Assembly (NCBI GenBank): GCA_017979445.1 | Contig: CM030704.1 | Location: 15,607,658 to 15,671,657, forward strand | DNA length: 64,000 nt | Source of the DNA: Akebia trifoliata | Lineage: Eukaryota > Streptophyta > Magnoliopsida > Ranunculales > Lardizabalaceae | Direction of reading: 5' to 3' | Shown here: positions 40,814 through 54,369 of the stretch, in pieces | How positions within the stretch are numbered: the stretch's first letter is position 1 | How the letters are laid out: the number at the start of each line of letters is the position of its first letter | Made by a program: the position numbers and the translations under genes | Notes under the pieces: generated by a model | What the model was told of the DNA's origin: nothing | What the model saw: the letters and a program-made list of their open reading frames with translations, nothing else | The model's database searches: none

Positions 40814-43020
40814 GATTCACGACTGGATCGCTCCCAATCGAGACATGATATTCATAATAAAGGATTAGTTCCTGATTTTGTAACTGATCGCTGTTTACCA
40901 CACTTGCGGGACCATTTATCCGGCTCAAGCTGACCGTTTGACGTGACCTTAAGCAATATGTCTCTTTTCGATATGTCAGAACATTCGACTACTATAGATT
41001 GTTAGTGATCACTGACTAATCATCTTCGTCTATGTCTATTAAGCGTGCATGTGATTCCCAAATATACAATCCATTCGTATACCCACCTTTACATTACAAG
41101 TTCACTAGTAAAGATAAAGATGAATAAACCCAGATTCCAGTTGTGACTCCACTCTTATACACATCTCATATCACGTATGAGCTTGGTAGTCCCTACCGTA
41201 CATCCTAGGATAGCATACCACGCCGGATGATATGGTGCACTATCCCTTAAAACATTCACAGACTCTTTAACAGCTCACAAAATAACTACATATATATATT
41301 AATTTCATTGGAAAATAAAAGACAAATTAACAATACAAGATTGAGAATGGATATCCAATTTCCTACTATGCAACTGTGGCCACCCGACTTAAAATAAATA
41401 ACGGAACAAAAAAGTAAATAGTGTCTTGCACTAACAGAAAGTAATAATCATCCAACTAGTAACATTATCCCTATATATCCGTTCACCAACTTACACATAA
41501 CACAACAATGTAAAATGCAGACATCACCCATCGGGTGTGACTCTGACATTTTACCGTTTCATACCCTTTTTTTCTTTTTTTCGATTTTTACAATTTTCAA
41601 TATCTCAAACAAAATATCAACTTTCTAATATTCATCAACTCAATATAAGTTTACTGAATATTAAATTATGTTTGCAACTATAAAATTCATTTTTTTCAAT
41701 AACATTAAAAAATACAAAACTTATATCAAAACGGGGTCCGAGCGATGCACATGACCAAACTGACGGAAATAACCTAGTGAAATATCCTACCCACGTATAA
41801 TTTGTTATAAAATACAATTAAACATATCAAATATGCAATTTTTTGTGTGAATTTGAAACAACAAAAAAGAATTCTATATTTTGAAAATAAATAATAAATT
41901 TTTGATAAAATCCTAAATGCAATTTTCATAATAAATCTACGGTTACTGATAGAGATTGAGAATCCTTACTATCTCTGTGCGAAAGAATTGAAGTGCGTGC
42001 ATAAAAATCGAGACGATTGGGCGAAAATTGAAATTGATCGAATTTCGAAATGGTTGATTTTTTAATTTGACCCGGTAGTTTCGAAGATCTTGACGTCGTC
42101 GTCTTTTCTCCCTTCTACGATGGAGGACGATTTGATCCCGAAACAAGCGAAATCCGATGTCGAAGTTACGAAACCCTCGTATATATATACGACTGATTTT
42201 TTATGATACAGGATGAAAGAGAGGATGAAATGAAGAGATCTTGGGTGAGTTTTGTAGATGTCGAGGCTGCGGACCTTTTTCCCATCTACGTCAGTTGTCG
42301 AAGGCGGACCGTTCGCAACGAATTTGAAGTTGAAGTTGAAGTTTTGAAGAAAAACAAAATTTTCATTTAAATTTTGTTGGTTGGTTTTGGACAAGTTGGA
42401 AGATGAATAGTATTTTTTTATAAAAAAAATTTATTTATATAATTGTGGGATAAAATTGGTATTTTACCTATTGTTTCGTTCGACGATAACTTGACCGTCC
42501 AGACTCCAAAAGTGACGAATGAATACTCTATTTTATCTAATTTTTTATTCTAAATTTAATGGTGTAGTCAATTTCTACAAATTCTATTTCTAACAAATAT
42601 TTACATTTTTTACTTGATGTGACCCTAAAATTGACGTCATTTTCATTTTTGACGATAATTCAACTTTTTGGGCTCCAAAAATGATAAGTAAATAGTCCAT
42701 GTTCAATAATTTTTTTTTATGAACCCAATGGTATGATCGAATCTTAATAATTCTTATTCTAGCAAAAATTCATTATTTTACCTTGGTCCGACTCGATAAT
42801 CGAGGATTTTGTAATTTTTCTGTTCGGATTTGCATTTGAACGTGCTTACAAGCTAATATATGTTTTTTTTATCATTTTGAATCCCATGGTGGGGTTAAAT
42901 TCTATTAAAAATGATCATAGACATCCTAGAATTTTACCCTAATTTCCACTTTTAAGATTTTCTCAAAATTTCACTATTTATTTTTCATCGAAATACGAAT
43001 TGAAAACTCGGGATTTAACA
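40814..43020 (-). mobile_element. LTR-C copy 2, 3' LTR, truncated
   Basis: Reverse complement of 11679-14182. On the minus strand it begins TGTTAAATCCCGAG at 43020 after a polypurine tract, and it is lost beyond the equivalent of 14182 at the junction with LTR-A2. The rest of the LTR (about 0.8 kb) is missing. Confidence 0.85.
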
Positions 43021-43033
43021 TTCTCCCCCTTAA
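43021..43033 (-). other. polypurine tract of the LTR-C element
   Basis: The minus strand reads TTAAGGGGGAGAA immediately before the LTR. It follows an ATTTCGAGGACAGAAT-type tail that in chromoviruses usually encodes the polyprotein end. Confidence 0.8.
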
Positions 43034-45668
43034 TAAAAATTCTGTCCTCGAAATTGAAATCATACCTTATCATGTTTTGTCTCCATTCCACTAACACGAC
43101 ATGTATAATTATCTTATATTCTTAATCCCAAGTCAATTTCATTTATAACTCATAACCTTATGTCACCTATATTGCGTCAACCCAACACATTCATTTATTA
43201 ATCACTCCAATTTAAACTTATACTCCAATTAATCCATTATTTATATAACACTAAGACAATAATCAACTCACATTATATCACTTCTCCACTAATATCTATC
43301 AACAACAATCCTATTACTTCTCCACCAATACCTTATCACCAATCACATCTTCTCTATTCTTTATCTTTACTTCTCTCACCAATTACACCGTCTATTATGT
43401 TTTACTCATAATTACCATGAATATTACTCCTCAGTACAAAGATTTACCGTAAAAACACCACTCCTATTTGCACACCATTTAATACTTCTTAATAAAATAA
43501 TACACAACATTCACATTAATATACCCCTACTACAATACAAATGTCTACTAACACTAAATTCGCAAATTGCATTAGAATCTTCATTCCCAATACACTACTA
43601 TCTTTATATTCAATACAATATTACATTTTCTACTTTACCTTATCGTGCCTATTTCATTAACATTCTTTGCCCATACTACCTTAATAACTTTTTATCAATC
43701 ATAGTTTCCATGTGATGAAGATAATTTCATTACTCGACTCGTGTCAGTAGTTTATAACTCTAGCAAGTGTGCAAAATCTCAACAAAATTACATGATCTAT
43801 AGGAACTAGTGTTGAATAGAACTCCACGTTCTTACATTATAATCAGAAATTGTACCTTCTAAAACTTCGTCGAAGACATGTACTTTCTCCTGAGTCACAA
43901 CCCTTGCTAGAGACTGTGAAAGAGGGCACTTTTTCCTCAAATGTCCCACCTGACCACACATGTAAAATGTCAACGATCTTATTTTCGTAGGTTTATGTGG
44001 AGTATGCAGTTGGTAAACTGGAGCTTGCATGCTCTGAACCTACCTTGTTGGTTCCTTTGGCCTTATTGGCATCATTAGAACTCTATAACCCAGTGATGGG
44101 GGACTCTACAACTCAATAGTGAAAGAGTTCTATATTATGGATACATTGATCTAGAGGAGATTGGCCTTAAATACATCAGCTTTTTGACCAGATCTGATTT
44201 GGGAGGAAAAGAAGTCTAAGATAGACTAATTTGCCCCTTGGAGGTCTGTAACTCCCTTCGCTCACCCTTTATGCTTGATTCATCGTATCTCTAGAATTGG
44301 TAGTTTGAATCATTGACCTCTTGGTCTTTATATAGGGTTATAGTCCTCTAAAGAATCTACGGGCCTTCTATAGATCTTTCAGGATAAGCTTGGTTGCATA
44401 TCGTGACTACCTAGTAAACATCATATCATAGTCTGTAATCGATAGATTACCCTGCACTAATCTTAAAAGTTCCTAGTTTTTTTATTTCTCGAGCAGTCTC
44501 GGATATAAATCTATCAACAAACATCCTCTCGAAGTTTACCCATTCAAACGATTGATCTCCCAATACATTTATCTCAAAACGTTACTAAAGATTAGCATCC
44601 CTGTCCAACTAGAATGTAATCACCATCACCCACTGATCTCTCGAGTACTACATGACACTCAAAATCTTTCAGGTCTTCAAAACCCACTCATTAACCTTAA
44701 TCGAATCTGAAAAAAATCGTAAATTTCGGTGGACGTAAATGATGAAAATTATACAACCATATCCCTGGATTTACCTATCCTTTGGGCTTGGGAATTCTCT
44801 CATTCTTCAAAGGCACGACTTATGATAGTGGTCCTTGAGGTGGAATAGTATTTGCCTCTTGCAAAGAAGTCCAGCGCTCCCTCATTTCTTGGATTTAGTA
44901 GTGCACCTTGTAATTGTGGTAAGTCTTATACCATTTTTCGCTTTCGGTCACTAGTATTGTCTGTTCGAGATGGCATGAGTATGTTATCAACTTTATTGAA
45001 ATCTGATGGCCTTATTGTTCCCTGAATTGGTTTGTCTAACATCTTTTTGAGCCATGCATCCTTAATCAGTTGACGTCGACCTAAATATTGTTCTCCTTTA
45101 TGTCCTAATTTGCCACATTCGTAATATATCACAACTTTTTCTTTTGACTAATTTATTAGTATATGTTGTTGTTTCTTATAAAATTCCTCCATCCATTGAG
45201 TTGGTATGTCTATAATCTCACTCCTCATTTATGATTATTTTTTCTATGAATTTGCTAGTTTCATAATTGTTTGTCTCTTATTAGATACTAATTATTTTCC
45301 TTCCATTTGACTTCGAGGTAGTGGTGGTTGTATTATTCATATTTCATCTTTGGACTTGACATGAGACTCATCCATCTATCTCATGAATGATATTAGTTGT
45401 GCTGTCAGGTCAATGGTCTAATCCAAAACCTGTCTCATCTCTGTTGTGTTTCAGCATCTGTCTTGTCCACTCCTCTCGCTTGTGTTTATACGTAACAAGG
45501 CACTTATCAGAATAAGGCAAAAATCGCTCTTATGTAACTATGAATTGCTACCGTAGCTTAGAAATTAGTAATGGATTCGATTTCCATTACTAACAAAATA
45601 AACCTAGAATCATATCCTAGGCTTACTAGGCTTTATAGACTTCTAGACACGGAAGAACTCGTAATTCT
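43034..45668 (-). pseudogene. LTR-C element internal region: decayed gag, no pol seen
   Basis: Gag-like fragments run from about 44700 to 43830 on the minus strand: 'NFKRMFVDRFISETARE', 'LSITDYDM', 'SRYATKLIL', and a knuckle remnant 'MCGQVGHLRKKCPLS' that has lost its first Cys. Only about 0.8 kb separates this knuckle from the PPT, too little for protease-RT-integrase. Either pol was deleted or this is a gag-only element. The stretch 43050-43800 is AT-rich with no coding signal. Confidence 0.65.
44926..45132 (-). pseudogene. second zinc-knuckle fragment, possibly LINE ORF1
   Basis: 'YYECGKLGHKGEQYLGRR' resembles a CCHC knuckle with the first and last Cys changed. It lies upstream of the gag fragment, so it does not fit the same gag. 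It resembles the zf-CCHC_4 type of plant LINE ORF1, but the match is short. Confidence 0.4.
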
Positions 45669-47318
45669 TGTAGATACATGATTTCGCGATTACGATGGCC
45701 ATAGCTACTAAGGTTTGGAATCGCCACCATTCATATTATAAGTGGGTGTGAATGGTCACCTGATGTCCATTTTAGAAAAATGTCATTTTTTGGCACGTAG
45801 TGACTCTTGATGGATAAGGTACCGATCCACCTCGAGATCGGGGTAAACAGCTCGATTGGAGAAAATGGAAGGTGTTAGACGCCCTTTTTTCCCCACCATG
45901 TGGTGGCAACCTCAACTCAACTCGGTCATTGCAATTAAAAAAATGTGAAAAATAAAGTGTCACGTGTTGTGCATTTGTACCCTAAGTTGGGATTTGCTTT
46001 CTGCTTGATCATATGATCATCTCATTGAAGAAGATGATCCTTGGACATAATTCATATTTGAAAAGTGTGGGCTAAGGTCATGGATCCATTCTTATGGATT
46101 GAGAAGGATCCAATTTCCAAATGCCTTAAAATCGTTTTAGGATAAAATTGGTTTTGCTTTGTAAAAGGGTTACAACCCTTATACTTTCAATCGGATCAAA
46201 GTCCAATCTATCAGAGATAAGAGAGACTAGCATCACATCTTAAAGGCCTTCTAAAAAAAATAAAAAGAGGAAGGAGATAAGATAAGAGGGGGATGTAAAG
46301 GGTAGAGAAGAAGAAGGGGGAAATAATTCTTTTTGACCCACCTTGAAACTTTCACTTTTCCTCTTCTTTATTTTCTTCTTCCTCTTCAATGTCTTCTAAG
46401 ATCTTTAGTAGAATATGAGAGTATATTTTTCTTTTTTAGAAGATTGATATGATAATGAAGAGATGATTAGAGAGTAGAATTTTTTTTTAGTGAGACTTGG
46501 TGGGAATTGATAACCATTTTTGGAAGGAGAGGAGGGGTGTTTATAGGTGTTTGGGAGAATAGATAATGGCATGGGTTTTAGATGTGAAGGGTATGGAATT
46601 TAAAGTGGAAGTGAGGGTAGTTGTGTAATGAGGAAAATGGGTTGTATTTTGACCCAAATGATTTGGATCTTACCCAAATCCATTTGGGTAGAGTGTTTGG
46701 TGAGGTGAGATGAGTAATGGTTGATGGAGAGAATGGGAGTGTAAGATGTTAGGTGTTTGATTGATTATTGAGTTGATATAAGAAGTAAGGTGTTTAGATT
46801 TGGGGGAATAGGTAGTGTAAGAGGTTGGTTAGTTGATTTTTGGGAGAATTGAGGGGATGATGACATGTGGCAAATATGATGAGAGAATGAGGTGATGAGG
46901 TATGTTGATTGGTGATAGTGGTTGTTTGATTAGAGAGAAAAAGTATGTGTTGGTTTGGTGATGATGATGGGGAGGTGTGGGTTGTGATGTAAGTTGTTAA
47001 AGTGTTTTAGGGAAAGTGATGGATTATGATGTAGGAGATATGAGTTGTGATGTGGGTGGTTGATGGTGTTAGAGAATAGGGATATGTTGAGGATATGGGT
47101 TGTGATGTGGGTGATTGATGGTGTTAGAGAATGGTGATATGTTAGGTTAAGATAGGATATGGTTTGAGGTGATTTTTGGAGAGAAGTGATAGGTTAGATG
47201 AATTATTTCAAGAAAGATGATGGGGGTAGGTGATTGGATGAGGGAAGTGTAAGGAGATGAGGACATGTGTCACCTTTTGATTTGAAGAGGGTGATTGGTT
47301 GATGTTGGTAGTGGTTAG
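45669..47318 (-). mobile_element. LTR-B copy 2, truncated
   Basis: Reverse complement of the solo LTR-B. The edge TGTAGATACATGATTTC at 45669 corresponds to the LTR-B 3' end, and it runs to 47318 where an Athila-type LTR begins. The hairpin loop CTAACACCTT is kept (near 45871), and part of the stem still pairs (GGGGAAAA/TTTTCTCC). About 0.6 kb of the LTR start is missing. Confidence 0.8.
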
Positions 47319-48552
47319 TGATGCGTATGATTTATACTAGCAAGTGCACTAATCATTTCAAGTAATAATTCGTTCCCACGAGGATTAAGTTACTAAGTAC
47401 CAAAAATAATCACTTAAATTACTATTTGATGAACCGAGAATTGTAGAATTGCAAATTGAAATAACAATGAAACAAGAAAGAATGGATTCTTATGGATTAA
47501 AAACCTAGGGCTTTCGACTTTACTACAGATACTCCTACGTAATTAATTATTCAAAGTAATACCTGCTTTGCCTTATTTGGAGGTTTAATTCCCTAAACCA
47601 ACTAGTGTTTTCTCTCGAAATACACTAGATTACTCCTTTAAATATTAACTCAGTACATCTCTATGTGAATTTAAATACCAAAGAGTCATAAAATCTTTGG
47701 AATTATTGTAAATTGAATTACTAACCTCTTAGAACATGCTAAACTACATATACCGTTCATTCATTCTAACGTGATCTATCTTATTGATCTAACCTAGATT
47801 CTAATTCTCATTATAAACCTAGATCAATAAAATCAATCAAAACTTTGGCCTTCAGATTTGACAGCATTAAACTCAAAATAGACACACAAATAAGTAATTG
47901 CAAAACAAGGAATTGAATTTGAATAAAACAACTACGAAATTGTAACTGAGTTACATCTCAACCCTAGAAACGAAATTTAGTTCATAATGAAGTACGAAAC
48001 AAACATCTTGAAATTAAACATAGAAGAAAGGAAGAATAAATTAGTAAAATTCGAGATTGCCGTAGCAATCACTTGATCTCTTATCCCCCTTCTTTTATAG
48101 CCTCCAATATCTCAATAAACCCTAAAAACTCAACTACTTATAGCCTCCATACGTTATGAATACAATTAGGGTTCAATCCCCTTTAAGTCAGATCTAAACG
48201 ATATAATTACAACACGAGACGAAGTGCAGAAAACGGGATCGCGCCGCGTGTCGCGGCAGGAATGTACCCACCGCTGCGGCGGCTAGCTTCTGTCTTGGGG
48301 CTTTTGTTGATTTAAATACGAGCACTGCGACGGACATGTATCCACTGCTGCAGCAGCCTCTACCTTTTGTACTCCATTCTTCGAAACTTCATCTTTTCCT
48401 CCGATTTCACCCCGACTTGCTTCCTTTTCGTATTTTTGACCATTTATTACCTAAAACAATAAAAAAGAACGATAACTAAATAAAATCACTCTCAAATTAG
48501 CAAAATGTTAAGTAAAATTACATAGTATAAGTAGTTACAAACCGACTTATCA
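47319..48552 (-). repeat. Athila-type 3' LTR (1.2 kb)
   Basis: On the minus strand it starts TGATAAGTCGG at 48552 after a PPT and ends CATACGCATCA at 47319, with TGAT.../...ATCA ends as in the Athila LTR at 59064-60273. TATAAAAG on the minus strand (about 48093-48100) is a candidate TATA box. A GC-rich island (48235-48360) contains two diverged copies of a GCGRCGG...TGTA(C/T)CCAC...GCRGC motif. Confidence 0.8.
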
Positions 48553-49253
48553 AATTCCCCCAAACTTAACATTTGCTAGTCCTCGAGCAAAAACAGAAAT
48601 AAACCTAACCTAAAGCAAACTGAATCAAAACTAACTTCAGATTCTTCAACTTTCAAGAACAAGATTCATTTAACAAGCACAATTCACAATAGTGTCTCAA
48701 AAATCACTGATAACATAAAGCGTCAAGAATTTATTATACATTACAAAAGCTAGAAAAATCACCCAAACTTTCATCCCATTCAAATCATCAATCCTCTGAA
48801 AAATCCACGTAAGCAATCTTTAAAACAATCAATTCTACCACCCGGATAATTTTATAAAAACAATGCAAACAAATTTGACCTCGAAATAGTAATGAAAGAT
48901 CAAATCTCATAAGCTTGGCTTTCTTGTCACTCTCCACTAATGTAAACTCATCATGCCACCTCGGATCAAAAGGTCTTAATTAAGCTTGTAATGTTAGGTT
49001 TAGGTATTGGCTCAAAAAGAATGGATAGGATAATTCAAAGAATGAGAATACTCACAACCGAACAAAATGTAACATTCTAAAGAGCTTAAGAATACTAACA
49101 TCACAACTTCACTTTTCATACTTTCCCTTCTTTCTTTTGTGCTATAACACTTGCGCACACTTTCACCACTACTACCATCAAATTCTTTTTTTTTTAATAA
49201 TACAAAACAAAATAAATAAATGAAGAACACTTTTCTTCAAACTTGTATCCCTC
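48553..49253 (-). mobile_element. 3' untranslated end of an Athila-type element, truncated by LTR-A element II
   Basis: It begins with the PPT (AAGTTTGGGGGAATT on the minus strand, 48553-48567) and the CTAGTCCTCGAGCAAAAA motif that also follows the PPT at 60274. No coding sequence was seen. It is cut at 49253 by LTR-A3. Confidence 0.7.
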
Positions 49254-50883
49254 TGTAGACACCCCATTTTTGCACCCGCCTGATTAATCAAGTCGTCAAC
49301 CCGATTGCAAAGGTTCCCAATGATGGATGTTTATTCCAATGCTTTATTTTGTTACCAGATATGTTTCAGAAATCCGGATGAGGTATCTCGAACTGACAAA
49401 ACTTAGAAACCACGCTACACTAGGAAAATACGACCCCAGGAACATAGAAATCATCATCTTGCAGACCCAAAAAGAAGCTTCACGATAAAAATCACTAAAA
49501 ATGACTAACTTACCAAAATACCCCTAACATAAAAACAACCCTAGAGCCTGCATTAAGCTTAGGAAAACTCACTCAAACACATAAAACAACAAATCGAAAC
49601 CAAGTAAACCACTTCGCCAATTTTCACAAAATTTGACAAAATTACGAAAATACCCCTCATAAAGTTCACGACCATTTCATACAAAAAACTTCATAAATGA
49701 CAAAAACCAACATTCCCATTGAATTCCTTGTGAAAAATTGATTCCAAAACATCTTGGAACATGGAAAAATGACTTAAAACGTAAAAAATCCTCTCCGATG
49801 GCAAAATGGTAATTTCACAATTTTAATAATTAAAATTTTCAAAATTAATAAATAAATCATTAAATAATGTAAAGTGAAACATTAATTAAATTAATTATAA
49901 AATTTAAATCAAAAAATTGATGAATCAGGCTTTCAAGAAAAATTGTTGAGGGTTCGCAAGATATTTCTTTAAGGACCCCTCCATTTGGGGGTCCAAAGAA
50001 TTAAAGATATAATAGAGGGGGGTTCTCCAAAAATTTAAAGTCAATCAAGCAAGACTAAAGTCAAGATATTAAAGTCAATCAAATAAGACTAAAGTCAAAA
50101 TTAAAGTCAATTAAGTAAGATTAAAGTCAAGTATTAAAGTCAATCTCATAAGACTAAAGTCAAAACCCTAAATCAAAACCCTAATCTAAACTAATCAAAT
50201 CAATCTCATAAGACTAAAGTCAAAACCCTAAGTCAAAACCCTAAAGACTAAGTCCATCTCATGAGATCAAAGTCTAAACCCTAATTAAAACTCTAAAAGA
50301 AACCCTAATCAAATCCTAATGCTTCTAAAAACTTTATAAATAGGAGCCTCCACAACCTCTCCAAAACCTTAATTTTGGAGCCCCAACTCCTTCCCTAACA
50401 CCCCTACTCCGATTTTAGCCTAAAAAACACCCAAAAACCTCTCAAAAATATCCCAAAAATCTACAATAAATTCGAAGCACCTAGATCCAAGAAGGAGATA
50501 CCTTACCTCGGATATCAAGAATCAGATCCGGAGATAAAACGAACTAAGGAATACGGTACAAGGAGCCGTTTTCACCAGATCTGAGGGAATAACACTTTTG
50601 CAGATCGAAGGTAAGATTTTTCATTATTTTTTAATCTAGGTTTGTCATTAGCGATCTAGATTTATTTGGGATAAGTAGAGACCGGCAATGGTCGGGCGGG
50701 GTTGGGGCCTAACACCTTCCAACCCCGTAACATGATCCCCGGATTCAGATTTTCTGTAGAAGATTAGTTCATTATCCATTTTAGAGTCAGTTTGGTTCCT
50801 AGACCATAATAACTAGGTGGCGACTCCAAAACCTCAAGGGTCAAAAGCGGATACGCGTACCCCGCGGATCGAGGGCGCTTTCA
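49254..50883 (+). repeat. LTR-A3, 5' LTR of element II (1630 bp)
   Basis: TGTAGACACCCC to GGGCGCTTTCA. It has the TATA box near 50335, the twin hairpin with the 9-bp stem at 50697-50727 (loop GGCCTAACACCTT), the GGACCCC/GGGGGTCC hairpin near 49975, and repeated AAACCCTAA motifs in U3 that element I lacks. Confidence 0.92.
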
Positions 50884-50903
50884 GTGCCGACTCCACTGGG
50901 GAC
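50884..50903 (+). other. primer binding site of element II
   Basis: GTGCCGACTCCACTGGGGAC, one substitution from the element I PBS (TGGCG to TGCCG), consistent with an older, decaying copy. Confidence 0.75.
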
Positions 50904-51134
50904 TATTGAGGATCAAACTTGAAAAATCCCAAGTATGGGAGCATTGCCAAGATGACCTAGTTTTTTTTTATTATTTAGTTCGATTTATTTTATTTATTTT
51001 TTCTATTTATTTATTTTTGTGACTTGATTGTAGATGATTTTGGATATTGCATTTTTTTTTCAATTAAGGATCACTTTTTGATGACCCCTAAATAATGAAA
51101 GATTCAAATTGACATATGAAAATGATGGAATGAT

Positions 51135-51720
51135 GAAGGTTGGGACAGTAATGTTAAAACGTCTTTATATAATATTTTAGTTAGAATTAAGTCTGGGAAT
51201 GTCTTAATAAAATGTAGATCTCATCGAGTAGATTAATTTAGAACCTGAGTTTACTCAATTTCATTATCAGAAGCCTTAGATATCATCGATGTAAGTTCAA
51301 TCTGTAAATCTGGAATTGTTGCTGAATGAAGGTTGGGACAGCAATGTTAAAACATTTTTACAGAATATTCTAGTGAGAATTAAGTCTGGGAACCTATTAA
51401 TAAAATGTAGATCTCATCTAGTAGATTAATTTAGAACTTGATTTCACTCAATTTCGTTATCAGAAGCCTTAGATATCATCGATGGAAGTTCAATCTGTAA
51501 ATCTGGAATTGTTTCTGAATGAAGGTTGGGACAACAATGTTAAAACGTTTTTACAGAATATTCTAGAGAGAACTAAGTCTAGGCACCTATTAATAAAATG
51601 TAGATCTCATCGAGTAGATTAATTTAGAACTTGAGTTCACTCGATTTTGTTATCGGGAGCCTTAGATATCATCGATGCAAGTTCGGATTGTATTTTCCTA
51701 ATTCACAGAAAATCCGAATT
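51135..51720 (+). repeat. 193-bp tandem repeat, about three units, in the leader of element II
   Basis: Units begin GAAGGTTGGGACA at 51135, 51328 and 51521, exactly 193 bp apart, and include AAATGTAGATCTCATC and GCCTTAGATATCATCGATG. The third unit is partial. Element I has no trace of it. Confidence 0.85.
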
Positions 51721-52059
51721 TATCTAATGTTGGCACAATTAATGTTCCTGAGAGTGAGCTCATCTCAACCATTGTCATTCTATCATCAATGTAACATCTA
51801 TTTGAATCTCGATTTATTTTGGATCACTCAAAAGTGATCATTGATTGGACCTTAAAAATTATAAAAATTATGCCTATTGCAATGTTTGTTTGATCAATTA
51901 TTATATGCCATGCTCATTAATTGATTTACCATGATCTTGACAGATATATTTGTGATGTGTTTGCTTTCATCTTAATTTCGCTGTGATGGGTTTTGTATTA
52001 TTTTCTTGATCAATATTCATTTGATATCCATATGTGATGACATAATTTGGCCCATGGGC

Positions 52060-52950
52060 CCATGTGTTTGAAAAAGGCCCCGGGCACACCCCACCCTATT
52101 TTGCACATACCACATGCACGTTTACTGTTTTGCACACTTACACGTCCTATATAGCCAACGTGGCACTAGTGCTTGACCCGATCTCTTCGGAGATGCGATG
52201 TCATTCATGAAAACCACAACTCCAGTCACGTACCTTAGGGTATATCAAACTGGGGCATCAATACCGTCTGATCAGATGATTCTGAGAGATGTATTGATGC
52301 ACCCAGGCTGGAGCGACCTGAGCCTTTGACCTATTGTGAGCCACACACTCACACGTCCCGATTGCCAACGTAGTACTAGTACGTGGTCGGTCTCCTCGTG
52401 GGATGCCAAACCATTTATGAAAGCTACAACTTTTGACTCGTACCCGTAGGTATAAAAGATAATCTAAGTATATCAATTGTACTTCTTAGTCAAAACTGGT
52501 GCCTAAGCAAGATCTTGCCCCGCTGTACCCTACTGTACGAGGGGGATAGACTACGTCTATTTTAAACGAAAGGTATTTAAGTGGGCCCTTGCTTAGCATT
52601 GTGCGCCACCTCTCAACTGAAGATCAAACTGGCTGTTTTTAACTTCAGAGAAGTGAATTGAGGTTTTAGATTATCACCTATACGGTATATCAAACCAAGT
52701 CACCACGTATCGAAAGGTATATAGGTGTGCTTGGGCAAGGGTGGCCAGATAAAAATGCATTGCACGTAGTAAGCTTAGAGTCTAGAAACCTTCCTAGTAG
52801 GTCACGACTCGAACTTATTGTGGGTGTTCCCGGGTTGTTTATTGATTGGAACATGTTGATTGATGAATGTATGCGAGTGTTGTGAATGATGAGATCAAAG
52901 TATATGGTTGTCCTCAAGGATCAAAAATTTTATTTTTGAAAATTAAAATG
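52060..52950 (+). other. conserved structured leader block of element II
   Basis: Counterpart of 33270-34140. The palindromes GCACTAGTGC (52163-52172) and GTACTAGTAC (52373-52382) are unchanged. The first hairpin is ATCTC-TTCG-GAGAT (52181-52194), where a G-T pair of element I has become A-T. The second, TCTC-CTCGT-GGGA (52391-52403), has one wobble. The hairpin around GATAGACTACGTCTATT is also present. Confidence 0.6.
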
Positions 52951-53039
52951 GGTGCACCGACCCAATAAAGAATCCATGCTTTTACAATAATGACCCAGTC
53001 CATCCCGATCCAACAATCATGATGGACCGGGCCATTTAA

Positions 53040-53520
53040 GCCAAAATGGAAATCAAATTTTCAAAGAAGAAAAATGATTTACGAAGGGAAAGTATTTTCT
53101 AGAAAAAGTGTTTTCTAAAATAAGTGTTTTCTAGAAAAAGTGTGATTCTCTAAAAAATAATGTTTTCTAAGAAAAAGTGTTTTCCAAAAAATATTTTCCA
53201 TAAGAACAAGATTTTCCAAGAGAAAATGTTTTCTAAATAACAAACTATTTTTCAGAGAAAAAATATTTTCTAGAAGAAAATGTTTTCTGAAAGAAAAGAA
53301 AATGAAGGAAAAATGATTTACAAAAGATCTATTTGTGCATGGAAATTTTTGAAATATGTTTTTTTCCAAAAATCTATTTTTTGCATACCTTGTAAAATTA
53401 TCAAAATATGTTTTTCTAAAAAGAAAATGATTGCAAAAAATAATCAGAATTGTGAAAATTGTTATTCAATAAAAACATTATTTTCAAGAGTGCAATAAAA
53501 TTATTTTCCTTTTGAATAAT
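53040..53520 (+). repeat. AT-rich degenerate repeat of element II
   Basis: Imperfect GTTTTCTAGAAAAA-type units, homologous to 34290-34680 of element I. Confidence 0.65.
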
Positions 53521-54369
53521 CATTGAATGGATGAATTGTTTAATGGATTGGTGCACAAAATTTAATAAAATCTCAAGGTTCATTTAAAATGTTATCAAGG
53601 GTGTGACACTGAAATTGGTTAAATTCACCTTCAAAGAGGTTTTACGGGTTACCATTGTATCTAAGCTCAATCATCCATCGTCCAGCTAGGGTTGTAAATC
53701 TGGTCAGTTAGAGTAAACATCAATATCAAGTCAACAGTCAGAAATGACCTCAAAATTTCTCAACATCATCCAGTTGTTCTTTGAAGATCATAGTGTTTCA
53801 ATCCTACCGGTTGTAAACAATATCTTAGTCCTCAGTCCTAATCAAACTCGTATGGGTTCTTGTCTTGAGTTTTCATGAGTCATTTGGGTTAGCTCGAGTC
53901 TTTTTTTCCAGCAAGGTCATGTCTTCCTTAGATTGAGTCTACTCTTTCCTGTTAAGTCAAGTTAGTTCGTCGAGTCTATAGAGGTGTCTGTTGCCCCATT
54001 TGAAATTGATTGGATAAAGGAAATTTTTGAATACCTCGAGCGCATTAACGAATTAACTAATAGATTTTTTTTTCTGAAAAAGAAGATAAGAGTCGGGCTC
54101 AATCTTTAATCGAGAAAGGAAAGGTCTTTGACCTCAAAACAAAAAATAATTCCTAAAGAGATTTAAATAGAAACCATCTTATCCCTAGAGGAACACAAGG
54201 GGATAATGAATTGACTCAGAAATTTCAAAAGACTTGTTTGTGTGATCATATGAGGGTATGCTAGGTACAAGCTTGGGTGTTGTTCAACATGGAATGGATA
54301 CTCGTCTATATCAATGGAATCAAAGAAGATGTTATAAAAATGTATCAGTGCTATCCTCACTACATCTTG

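Noticed and set aside
49012..49230. Minus-strand 72-codon frame
   Set aside because: AT-rich, with no domain, inside the Athila-type 3' untranslated fragment.
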